From IMG/VR virus record IMGVR_UViG_3300020193_002094, positions 1 to 22,586 of that record: a stretch of DNA of 22,586 nucleotides; one strand, 5' to 3'. The translations under genes and the position numbers were made by a program. The DNA is from a virus. Below are positions 7,517 through 14,370 of this stretch, one piece after another. The notes below the pieces were generated by a model that was not told where the DNA came from, did no database searches, and saw only the letters and a program-made list of their open reading frames with translations. Every line of letters starts with the position of its first letter. Position 1 is the stretch's first letter.

Positions 7517-9451
7517 ATGAGTATCAAGAAACAACTTCTACAACAAATCAAAACTGCAAGAGAAGAATCGAGTAGAATTCAGAAATTCTCAGGAAATTTG
7601 ATGGATTATATTGAAATTGTTGAAAAAGATTCAACAATCGTCAAGTCTGCTCACAAGCGACTTTTTGACGTAATTTCATCGCATGGTTCTTATACTTTGC
7701 CGGATTCTGAACCCAGAAAGAGCAAGATCTTCGACGGTGAGCAGATAAAGATTCACAAGTACTTTGAAGGTGAGTTCTTCGGGATGGAGACAGTCGTCGA
7801 GAAAGTCATGAGCTTCTTGTCTTCCGCTGCTCACAAAGGTGAAGAATCTCGACAAGTTCTCTTGCTCATGGGACCTGTCGGCGCAGGTAAATCAGCGCTC
7901 ACCGAACACATTAAGAAAGCGCTCGAGGGCGAAAAGTATTATGCGCTGAAAGGCGATCCCCACCGAGGCGAACCCCTTCAATTAATTCCTCGCTCGCTTC
8001 GACCCTCCATCGAATCCGCACTCGGCGTAAAGATCGATGGTGATATCTCCCCCGTTGCACGTCACAGGCTCCTCAACGATTATTCAGGTAAATATGAAGA
8101 TTTTGAAGTCGAAGAAGTTACTTTTTCTCAGCGTGGCCGTCGGGGCGTCGCTTCTGTGCCTCCGATGGATGCAAACTCCCAAGACGTTTCGGTCCTCATC
8201 GGGTCAGTCGACATCTCGAAGCTCGACAAGTTTGCCGAGGATGATCCACGCTCACTCTCACTAAACGGTGCGTTCAACGTGGGCAACAGGGGCGTCGTCG
8301 AGCTCGTCGAGGTCTTCAAGAACGAGATCGAGTTCCTCCACACCATCATCACAGCAACCCAAGAGAAGCGGGTTCCTTCGCCTGGTAAGTCTGACATGTT
8401 ACACTTCGATGGTGTCATCCTCGCTCACTGCAACGAGGCCGAGTGGAACAGATTTAAGTCAGAACACACAAATGAAGCCATCATGGATCGCATTGTGAAG
8501 ATATCTGTGCCTTACTGTCTTGAACTCAATCAGGAGATAAAAATCTACGAGAAGATGTTGGGTAAATCTGAATTCACATCGCACATCGCACCGCACACCC
8601 TAAAGATTGTTTCAATGTTCTCGGTGATGAGTCGTCTTAAAGATTCTGCTAAATGTGATATCCTCACGAAGATGAAGATCTACAACGGCGAAGATGTTCT
8701 TGAAAAAGGGCGAGTTCGCAACGTCGACATCAAAGACCTACGCGAAGAGGCGAAGCATGAGGGCATGGACGGCATCTCAACTCGTTTCATAACTAAGGCT
8801 CTCGACAATGCTCTCACAGCATCTGATAAGAATATGATTACACCGATCTCCGTCATGGACTCATTGACGAAGATGGTAAAGGAACAGCTTGTGGATGAAC
8901 AGTTTAAGTCAAAGTGCCTCGAACTCCTCCAGAAGACAATCCGCGAAGAATATCTAAAGATTCTCGAGAATGAGATCGCAAAAGCATTCATCTCAGCTTA
9001 CGAGGAGCAAGCACAATCGTTGTTCGAGTCTTATCTTGATAACGCAGAAGCTCACACCACGAGAACGAAGCTAAAAGACAAAGTCACAAAAGAAGAACGA
9101 AAGCCTGATGAACAATTTATGATTTCCATTGAAGAACAAATCGGTGTTACTGGCTCTGCAAAGGACGGCTTCAGATCTGACGTCACAGCATACATGTTTG
9201 CAAAAATGAGGCGCGGCGAAAAAGTTATTTACTCTACTTATGAACCACTTAAGAATGCAATTGAATCTTATTTGATCTCTTCTGTGCGGACAATGGCAAG
9301 AATAGTGACTAAGTCAAAAACTAGGAATGATGATCAACAGAAGAAGTACAGTGACATGGTTGAAACTATGATAAAAACTTACTCGTATTCTCCGGAATCC
9401 GCAGAAGAGATATTAATCTTTGCCGCAAATAATTTATGGAGGGATTCATGA
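7517..9451 (+). CDS. prkA: PrkA-type serine protein kinase (YeaG-like), 644 aa
   Basis: The N-terminal PrkA AAA domain is complete: Walker A GPVGAGKS (119-126), with the lead-in FFGMETVVEKVMSFLSSAAH resembling YeaG's YGMEEAIEQIVSYLKHAA. The block DGVILAHCNEAEWNRFK is also a PrkA hallmark, and a C-terminal kinase-like region follows. The ATG at 7517 gives MSIKKQLLQQ and a total of 644 residues, the same as I recall for E. coli YeaG. An in-frame TTG at 7478 would add 13 residues, overlap spoVR and is less likely. The gene follows spoVR by 31 bases. PrkA proteins respond to starvation and stress; recent work suggests that some also have ATP-dependent protease-like behaviour. A phage copy may reprogramme host stress signalling, but that is inference. 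Confidence 0.95.
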   Translation: MSIKKQLLQQIKTAREESSRIQKFSGNLMDYIEIVEKDSTIVKSAHKRLFDVISSHGSYTLPDSEPRKSKIFDGEQIKIHKYFEGEFFGMETVVEKVMSFLSSAAHKGEESRQVLLLMGPVGAGKSALTEHIKKALEGEKYYALKGDPHRGEPLQLIPRSLRPSIESALGVKIDGDISPVARHRLLNDYSGKYEDFEVEEVTFSQRGRRGVASVPPMDANSQDVSVLIGSVDISKLDKFAEDDPRSLSLNGAFNVGNRGVVELVEVFKNEIEFLHTIITATQEKRVPSPGKSDMLHFDGVILAHCNEAEWNRFKSEHTNEAIMDRIVKISVPYCLELNQEIKIYEKMLGKSEFTSHIAPHTLKIVSMFSVMSRLKDSAKCDILTKMKIYNGEDVLEKGRVRNVDIKDLREEAKHEGMDGISTRFITKALDNALTASDKNMITPISVMDSLTKMVKEQLVDEQFKSKCLELLQKTIREEYLKILENEIAKAFISAYEEQAQSLFESYLDNAEAHTTRTKLKDKVTKEERKPDEQFMISIEEQIGVTGSAKDGFRSDVTAYMFAKMRRGEKVIYSTYEPLKNAIESYLISSVRTMARIVTKSKTRNDDQQKKYSDMVETMIKTYSYSPESAEEILIFAANNLWRDS

Positions 9452-9516
9452 ATGATTTCAACCACTTAGACGTCTCACGTTAATTTACCATACATTATTA
9501 GTTACTAACTTTAGAA

Positions 9517-9544
9517 AAACCGCATACTTAATTGTATGCGGTTT
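9517..9544 (+). terminator. Hairpin terminator after the prkA operon, overlapping the next start codon
   Basis: AAACCGCATAC and GTATGCGGTTT form a perfect 11-bp stem with a 6-base loop (TTAATT), followed by the T-rich ATTTATTT. It lies 65 bases past the prkA stop and reads as an intrinsic terminator. The ATG of the GIY-YIG gene (9536-9538) is inside the right arm, so the same hairpin could also mask translation of that gene from read-through messages. Confidence 0.8.
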
Positions 9545-10399
9545 ATTTATTTAGCAAAAAACTTGTTAGATGGCAAGTGTTACGTAGGACAAACGAAAGA
9601 TTTTAAAGAAAGAGTAAGAGGACATCTTAAAGAGGCAGAGATTGATAAAGGTTTTAAATTCCATGCTGCAATTAGAAAACACGGAAAAGAAAACTTCATA
9701 TTTGAAATAATAGAGGAATGTGATGATGATCTCGCAAATGAAAGAGAAAAAATCTGGATAGAAAGATTTGATTCTTTCACGAGGGGCTATAACCTCACCA
9801 CTGGCGGTGATTGTTGCTTTCAATTTTCAGAAGAAACGATACAAAAAATTCGTGAAGCAAATTCGAATTCGTCTGATGAACAACGATATATCAAAGGTTC
9901 TGCTTTTCGTGGCAAGCACCTTTCCGAAGAGCACAAGCAAAAGCTTCGTGAAGCCAACAAGGGCAAAAAACCCCCTCCGCATTCCGAAGAAACTCTTCGT
10001 AAAATGTCAGAATCCATGAAGGGAAAGAACGTCGGCCCTAAATCCGAAGAACACCGTCAGAAACTCTCCGCAGCTCACAAGGGAAAGAAGCTCTCCGAGG
10101 AGCACAAGGCGCAGCTGCGTGAATACAGGGCTTCAGAAGAGACGCGACGCCGTCTGTCCGAGGCAGGGAAAGGCAGAGTCGTGTCTGAGGAGACTCGTCG
10201 AAAAATGTCAGAATCCATGAAAGGAAAGAAGTTCGGCTCTCCTTCTCAAGAGACGATTGAAAAAAGAACTGCAAAAACAAGAGGCAAAAAGAGAACCAAA
10301 GAACAAAAACAAAGAATGAGAGATGGTTGGGCTCGTAAACGCGAAGAAAAACAAAGATCATTAGAGGCGCAAAGTCTACAAGAAAACTCCTCTAGTTAA
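9536..10399 (+). CDS. GIY-YIG homing endonuclease with NUMOD3 repeats, 287 aa
   Basis: The N-terminal nuclease domain shows FIYLAKNLLDGKCYVGQT (GIY and YxG elements, residues 3-20), conserved Arg in FKERVRGH, Glu in NEREKIWIERF, and the closing GYNLTTGG. The rest (about 96-270) is a run of seven to nine NUMOD3-like DNA-binding repeats of the form SEExxxKxxEAxKGKK (for example LSEEHKQKLREANKGKK, HSEETLRKMSESMKGKN, VSEETRRKMSESMKGKK). This is the organisation of T4 Seg-type and intron-encoded nucleases. It is flanked by two hairpins (9517-9544 and 10403-10426), so it looks like an inserted free-standing selfish gene. Its ATG lies in the upstream hairpin and no clear ribosome site is seen. Confidence 0.93.
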   Translation: MRFIYLAKNLLDGKCYVGQTKDFKERVRGHLKEAEIDKGFKFHAAIRKHGKENFIFEIIEECDDDLANEREKIWIERFDSFTRGYNLTTGGDCCFQFSEETIQKIREANSNSSDEQRYIKGSAFRGKHLSEEHKQKLREANKGKKPPPHSEETLRKMSESMKGKNVGPKSEEHRQKLSAAHKGKKLSEEHKAQLREYRASEETRRRLSEAGKGRVVSEETRRKMSESMKGKKFGSPSQETIEKRTAKTRGKKRTKEQKQRMRDGWARKREEKQRSLEAQSLQENSSS

Positions 10400-10402
10400 C
10401 TA

Positions 10403-10426
10403 AAATAAAGGTCGCGGCCTTTATTT
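10403..10426 (+). terminator. Terminator after the GIY-YIG gene
   Basis: AAATAAAGG and CCTTTATTT pair perfectly around TCGCGG, with a possible inner T-G pair, and are followed by GTTTCTATTTTTT. It begins four bases after the stop of the homing endonuclease. The symmetric A/T ends could let it work in both directions. Confidence 0.75.
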
Positions 10427-10528
10427 GTTTCTATTTTTTAAATTCCTACATACACATACAGCAGCAGGTATAACAATCGTCCATGGCGTCAGCAGTAGAA
10501 TACAAACTATTAAACCCTTTGTGTCCAT
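10421..10528 (-). CDS. Possible 35-aa membrane peptide
   Basis: In the otherwise gene-free stretch 10400-10631 the minus strand encodes MDTKGLIVCILLLTPWTIVI, then PAAVCVCRNLKNRNK. This is a short N-terminus, one hydrophobic span (about 5-28) and a basic tail, the form of a tiny single-pass protein. The frame ends inside the bidirectional-looking hairpin. No good ribosome site precedes the ATG, and it may be a chance frame. Confidence 0.25.
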   Translation of the reverse strand: MDTKGLIVCILLLTPWTIVIPAAVCVCRNLKNRNK

Positions 10529-10631
10529 GTTCTAAAAATCATAGTTAATTTATTTTATTTGTTTGATTCGACGTACAATTAAGCATACGTATCTATGTTG
10601 TCAAATTTAATTTATCTTAAAGAAGTAACAC

Positions 10632-11333
10632 ATGAACACATGCGGCAATAAAGTGCGTATTATTTTAGTATCTTTTGCAATTGCTCTTATGGGGTGCGTA
10701 TGCGCTGGGCCCAGAATAAAAACCTCTTTACAAGATGAAAGCAGAAAAAACTTTATTAGAGATCTTGAAAGCAGAACAGTTGCACTAGTGACAGATGATG
10801 GTTCTGGCAAATTAAAGCCTTATTGCAGTGGCGTATGGATAGACGGCGAAAAATTCCTCACGGCAGCACACTGCGTCAATAATAAATTATTGTCTTTTTA
10901 TATGACGAAAGAGGATCTTGAAGCCGGGAATACACTGAGCTATGGCACTCTAAAATTAGCTTCTTTAATAAAAATTAGCGAAAGAGATGACTTAGCACTC
11001 TTTTTAGTGCCCAATAAAATTTCTAAAGAACCAATTCAAATAAGCAAAGATGACCCTTGGGTTGGAATGCGGCTTCACATAATAGGACACACAACAGGAA
11101 TGTGGTGGACTTACATAGAGGGTTTAATTTCAGCAAGCACAAAATCTACAATCAACGAAAACAGTGTTGCTTCGATACAAGTATCTGCGCCCATCTGGAT
11201 GGGTAATTCTGGCGGTGGTGCATTCGATGAGCAGGGCAGGCTTGTGGGTTTGTGCTCGTGGATGGTAGTTTCTGCACCGAATATTGGTTTCTTCATCCCC
11301 GCAAGCGTGATAGAAAATTTCTTAAAAAATTAG
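10632..11333 (+). CDS. Trypsin-like serine protease, probable lipoprotein, 233 aa
   Basis: The N-terminus has a basic start, a hydrophobic core and a lipobox-like end (IILVSFAIALMGC, Cys22), suggesting export and lipidation. The catalytic triad of a chymotrypsin-fold protease is visible: FLTAAHCV (H80), ERDDLALF (D120) and WMGNSGGGAFD (S193). The mature part is short (about 210 residues) with no PDZ domain, closer to small V8/trypsin types than to DegP. AAAGAAG lies a few bases before the ATG. Its stop overlaps the convergent gene at 11330 by 4 bases. A second secreted trypsin lies at 21263-22420. Possible roles are host-surface attack or processing of envelope proteins; the target is unknown. 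Confidence 0.88.
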   Translation: MNTCGNKVRIILVSFAIALMGCVCAGPRIKTSLQDESRKNFIRDLESRTVALVTDDGSGKLKPYCSGVWIDGEKFLTAAHCVNNKLLSFYMTKEDLEAGNTLSYGTLKLASLIKISERDDLALFLVPNKISKEPIQISKDDPWVGMRLHIIGHTTGMWWTYIEGLISASTKSTINENSVASIQVSAPIWMGNSGGGAFDEQGRLVGLCSWMVVSAPNIGFFIPASVIENFLKN

Positions 11334-11635
11334 AATTTTTTCACGACAATACCAAACTTTTCTAGGTCGTCAATATTGAATGCATACCATCGCTCGAGCG
11401 TTTTGTCCCATGAATTGACCGTTTTCTCGTTAATCATCTCTTTAAAAGTGCAAATAGACTGCGTTTGTTTTCCGCTGACTTTCTTAGATACAAGAAAATC
11501 TTGACCCACTGACACGGTCCACTTCCCCTCGACTACTGCATCTTGTAGAATTTGAGCTGCAATTTTTCTCGATCGCGGCTTTCTTGGTGCCTTCTCTTTC
11601 TTTTCTTTGACTACTTCTTTTCGCTTAATTGTCAT
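11330..11635 (-). CDS. Hypothetical protein with basic N-terminus, 101 aa
   Basis: The first 25 residues are very Lys/Arg/Glu-rich (KRKEVVKEKKEKAPRKPRSR), suggesting a flexible nucleic-acid-binding tail. The remainder has a compact mixed pattern ending in WYAFNIDDLEKFGIVVKKF. It overlaps the 3' end of the upstream glycosylase gene by 11 bases, so it is the last gene of that leftward operon. Its position beside a DNA glycosylase makes a DNA-related accessory role possible. I do not recognise a family. Confidence 0.65.
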   Translation of the reverse strand: MTIKRKEVVKEKKEKAPRKPRSRKIAAQILQDAVVEGKWTVSVGQDFLVSKKVSGKQTQSICTFKEMINEKTVNSWDKTLERWYAFNIDDLEKFGIVVKKF

Positions 11636-12041
11636 TCTGTTGTCTCCAATTCCAATACCACGTCAAGGCGTGATCGTTGGGTGCACTTGACGGCATCTTG
11701 TTGAGCACGAATATATCCCAAACTGCTGCTGCGTATTCACCAACTCCAGGAAGTTCACTAGCGTGCTTCCAGTTTGGCTCTAGAAAACTTTTAGATAATT
11801 TGATGAGTGTTATTGCCCTTCTATTTTTAAAACCTAGCGGTGCTATGACAGAAGTCAAAGAAGACATATTGCACTCAGCCATGTCCTTGGCTGTTGGACA
11901 CAGAGCAAAGAGCTGAGGTAGAATTTTCTCAACTTGTTTTCGTGCAGTCCTGTTGAGCAGCACACAGGACACAAGCATCTTCCACTTGTCGGGCCACAAG
12001 TCTTCTTGTATGAGACAATAGGGCGATCTGGGTGGGATCAT
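11625..12041 (-). CDS. MBD4-like HhH-GPD DNA glycosylase, 138 aa
   Basis: The protein follows the catalytic domain of the mismatch glycosylase MBD4 almost segment by segment: RSPYCLIQEDLWPDKWKMLV (human [20 protein letters not shown]), LLNRTARKQ (FLNRTSGK), IAPLGFKNRRAITLIKLS (LKPLGLYDLRAKTIVKFS), ELPGVGEYAAAVWDIF (ELHGIGKYGNDSYRIF), and SAPNDHALTWYWNW (HPEDHKLNKYHDWL). The HhH motif (97-111) and the catalytic Asp (D123, in NDH) are present. No catalytic Lys is seen in the hairpin, as expected for a monofunctional enzyme. MBD4 removes T or U opposite G, including deaminated 5-methylcytosine; whether this phage protein has the same substrate is unknown. Its ATG overlaps the stop of the upstream uridylyltransferase gene (ATGA), so they are coupled. 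Confidence 0.88.
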   Translation of the reverse strand: MIPPRSPYCLIQEDLWPDKWKMLVSCVLLNRTARKQVEKILPQLFALCPTAKDMAECNMSSLTSVIAPLGFKNRRAITLIKLSKSFLEPNWKHASELPGVGEYAAAVWDIFVLNKMPSSAPNDHALTWYWNWRQQNDN

Positions 12042-13087
12042 GTCTGCTTGATCTTATCAAGATCTGACGCGCTCTTTATCGGCGTAAATCTTCTGTCCCG
12101 TTGAACCTCGACATACTGTGTCTTAAAATGCTCTGTGAGCTGCTGTAAAAGCCTTTCATGCTGTATGACCAAACTTCCATCAAGATTTTTCTTGACTCTG
12201 TGCCAATGCCAATCTATCATGCTGAAATCAAGATCAGACTTAACTATCATCGTATTGGTGTTCATCAGCTGAAACTGAGTAACGTCTGATTCAGGAGTCA
12301 TTCTAAATTCTTCGACAATCTGATTTACGCCGCTGTGCTTGCATAACACACCACCCTTGTCATTTTCAGATTTTCTCACAACTTCGCACGTGACGGGAAC
12401 ATTATTTGCATGATGCAAACCCAGGATAGCATCGTCGATGTCTGCAGAAACATTGTCAACGTTAACTATGACGACGTGCCTACCACCAGAAGCAGTGAAT
12501 TTCTTTAAAAGCCCAGAGCTGTCTAGCGCAGGAATGACATCACCGTGTCCGCAAGGGTACAAACTTGGGCCGTCTTCATTTGTGTAAAGTTGATTGTCTG
12601 GTGTTAAGCGCACAGACTCGTATTGAAGTACCAACTCAATCCCGTCTCGCATTAATCTAATATTTTCTAAATGATCTTGAACAATATTAGACAGCGACTC
12701 AGTAACTATAATCCAGATATTTTTTACATGCGAGTTTTTTCTAATCTTATGTGAAAGAAGTGTCTCACCCTCAAATAAATTAAGCATGCACTTTGAGCCA
12801 CCTATTCTGGTGCCAGCGCCGCCTGCTAGTATGCATAGCGCAACTGAGTTCTTGTCAATTAGCTCTCTACCTAAAGCTTCATAAGGCTCAAGCTCAACAT
12901 GCTGAAATATTTCGCCTGGATCGACAGTTTCCGGGCAGTCAACAGAGTGATCTTTGGGCTCTAAGATCAAAGAAATTAGATCTTGGACATCTAGGCCACC
13001 ATATCGAGAAATTCTTTCAAGAATTTCAGGATGCAATCCCTCTATTTGCTGTTGTAGTTCGTTAAGAAAACCCGGATATCTTCTCAT
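12038..13087 (-). CDS. UDP-glucose pyrophosphorylase-like (UDPGP family) catalytic domain, 349 aa
   Basis: The eukaryotic-type UDPGP blocks appear in order: LAGGAGTRIGGSKCML (87-102, nucleotide loop), YPCGHGDV (177-184, like UGP2 PPGHGD), NVDNVSADID (209-218), KGGVL (244-248), MNTNT (275-279) and RRFTPIKSASDL (332-343, like UGP2 SRFLPVKTTSDL). The reaction expected is UTP + glucose-1-phosphate to UDP-glucose + PPi, although another sugar-phosphate is possible. At 349 residues it stops where UGP2's C-terminal beta-helix begins, so only the catalytic part is kept. I place the start at ATG 13087, which has TAGGATT upstream, rather than the in-frame TTG at 13108. It overlaps the glycosylase gene by 4 bases. 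UDP-glucose could feed DNA-base glucosylation or envelope sugar changes. Confidence 0.85.
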   Translation of the reverse strand: MRRYPGFLNELQQQIEGLHPEILERISRYGGLDVQDLISLILEPKDHSVDCPETVDPGEIFQHVELEPYEALGRELIDKNSVALCILAGGAGTRIGGSKCMLNLFEGETLLSHKIRKNSHVKNIWIIVTESLSNIVQDHLENIRLMRDGIELVLQYESVRLTPDNQLYTNEDGPSLYPCGHGDVIPALDSSGLLKKFTASGGRHVVIVNVDNVSADIDDAILGLHHANNVPVTCEVVRKSENDKGGVLCKHSGVNQIVEEFRMTPESDVTQFQLMNTNTMIVKSDLDFSMIDWHWHRVKKNLDGSLVIQHERLLQQLTEHFKTQYVEVQRDRRFTPIKSASDLDKIKQT

Positions 13088-13121
13088 GAGAAGCAATCCT
13101 ACAAACAAATTTTACTTAGTA

Positions 13122-13448
13122 TCAATCGAAGCTGCTAGAATCATAAAACATGTTGTCGATCATCGGGCCTATTTTTTTATCTAGAAGCTTTACCAAGACC
13201 ATTACAGCTTTTCTAGCTGGGTCGTCTTCGTGCTTATAGGCATTTAAAGCTCTATCGTAGCGATCAGCAGTAAATTGATAAACTTGATCTTTGACTTCGT
13301 CGGGCAGATCTTCTCCCAAATCTATTTCTTTCTCAGAAATCCAAGTATCAGCAATCATTTGTGCTGCCTTAGAATCGTCAGGTTTGCTCATAAAAAATGA
13401 AGCTAAACTATCAAAAAACCCTTCTCTAAGAATCTTGCTCTCGTTCAT
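13122..13448 (-). CDS. Hypothetical protein with LRE-GFFD N-terminus, 108 aa
   Basis: The start MNESKILREGFFDSLASFF contains L-R-E-G, which fits a T4-type prohead protease site, and then GFFDxxxxxF. The same GFFD block follows LNE in the protein at 19505-19957, so the two may be processed alike. The rest is a soluble, charged, mostly helical stretch (KAAQMIADTWISEKEIDL; EVKDQVYQFTADRYDRAL; KAVMVLVKLLDKKIGPMID). An internal head protein is a reasonable guess. The ATG lies within the first unit of a 24-base tandem repeat that forms its upstream region. Confidence 0.65.
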   Translation of the reverse strand: MNESKILREGFFDSLASFFMSKPDDSKAAQMIADTWISEKEIDLGEDLPDEVKDQVYQFTADRYDRALNAYKHEDDPARKAVMVLVKLLDKKIGPMIDNMFYDSSSFD

Positions 13449-13493
13449 GTTATACTACATATTATAGTTCATGTTATACTACATATTATAGTT
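13443..13493 (-). repeat. 24-bp tandem duplication spanning a start region
   Basis: GTTCATGTTATACTACATAT plus TATA is repeated exactly twice (13443-13466 and 13467-13490), with three more bases of a third copy. On the minus strand each unit contains a TATAAT-like word, a TATAAC and an ATG; the proximal ATG starts the gene at 13448. The distal ATG opens only a five-codon frame (M-N-Y-N-M-stop). The duplication thus doubles a promoter-like and start region. Confidence 0.85.
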
Positions 13494-13519
13494 AGAATTC
13501 ACATAAATAATTTGTCCAC

Positions 13520-13771
13520 ATGTTTTTGAGAAGTATTTTTTACGACATCAATAGAGGAAAAAGGGAAAAATTCCCGATATGTTGCGTTGCGTTCTATTCT
13601 CTATTGTGGGGTCGTTTGTCAGATTTTTCTCAAACATCACCTACAGCTCTTAAGCTCTGGCTAAAATCTATAGGAAATCCATACCGCCGAATGATGAATT
13701 CAGACAACATTCAATGGGGTAGAATCCCCTGTCCTAAGTGCATCGCAAAAGATAAACTAGGATTACCGTGA
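13520..13771 (+). CDS. Small CPxC protein, 83 aa
   Basis: The protein has FPICCVAFYSLLWGRLSDFSQ (18-38) and ends NIQWGRIPCPKCIAKDKLG, with CC at 21-22 and CPKC near 71-74. This arrangement recurs among small phage proteins of unknown function (a CV-FY-xLWG segment followed by a YIPCPxC tail) and probably forms a small zinc site. No Shine-Dalgarno is evident. Its 3' end overlaps the convergent HExxH gene by 9 bases. Function unknown. Confidence 0.65.
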   Translation: MFLRSIFYDINRGKREKFPICCVAFYSLLWGRLSDFSQTSPTALKLWLKSIGNPYRRMMNSDNIQWGRIPCPKCIAKDKLGLP

Positions 13772-14305
13772 CTTCGCTTTTTCTACAGCAGCGTCATACC
13801 ACTTTTCTAGGTCTTTCCGCCACGGCCACATCCAAAAATATTGCTCTGTGATAAAGTGAGCGAGCATGCCTTCCTTCAATCTCGGCGTAAAAATCTTTTC
13901 TCCGTGATATTCGTATAGCGCTTTAAGGCTTTCCTCGTAAGCTTCCTGCTCAAATTTCTTTCTGTAATATGCAACGCCAACCGGAAAGGGAACGACTAGA
14001 TACAAGAAAGAGAATAGAAAGCGTCCATATTTTTTTGCCTGACGCATGTGTACACGTTCGTGTCGAATAATCTCAATTTTATTGGTAATTGAAGACATCT
14101 CCCACGAATCTGGCACGTAGACTTTGTTTCCCATGGTGGTGATGAATCCTGTCATGAAGTTCTTCATCTGACCGAAAGTGATAATATGCAATGCAGCATC
14201 AATAAACTTCATGAGAACAGATCGATTCTTGATCAGGATCTCAAAATCTGAGAATTCAGACTTTACTTCATCCAACAAAAACTCATACTCTTCTTTGATA
14301 GACAT
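13763..14305 (-). CDS. HExxH-motif protein, putative zinc metalloprotease, 180 aa
   Basis: The motif RHERVHMRQAKKYG carries HExxH (H82, E83, H86), and downstream acidic residues in KKFEQEAYEESLKAL (E119 or E121) could supply the third zinc ligand of a gluzincin-type site. A hydrophobic stretch between them (FLFSFLYLVVPFPVGVAYY, about 97-113) could be a membrane-associated hairpin. The C-terminus is Trp-rich and charged (FWMWPWRKDLEKWYD). Proteins of this shape occur in phages as uncharacterised 'metallopeptidases'. The substrate is unknown. A TATATATTTA word lies 15 bases upstream on the minus strand. Confidence 0.7.
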   Translation of the reverse strand: MSIKEEYEFLLDEVKSEFSDFEILIKNRSVLMKFIDAALHIITFGQMKNFMTGFITTMGNKVYVPDSWEMSSITNKIEIIRHERVHMRQAKKYGRFLFSFLYLVVPFPVGVAYYRKKFEQEAYEESLKALYEYHGEKIFTPRLKEGMLAHFITEQYFWMWPWRKDLEKWYDAAVEKAKSR

Positions 14306-14320
14306 TTTACCGCTCTTCTC

Positions 14321-14330
14321 TAAATATATA
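14321..14330 (-). promoter_or_regulatory. TATATATTTA box before the HExxH gene
   Basis: It lies in the 65-base divergent gap between the HExxH gene and the gene at 14371, 15 bases before the minus-strand start. It belongs to the ATATTTA group of recurring upstream words. Confidence 0.25.
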
Positions 14331-14370
14331 CCATGTGAACAATTCTAACATTTTAGTTAATAATTAAAAA

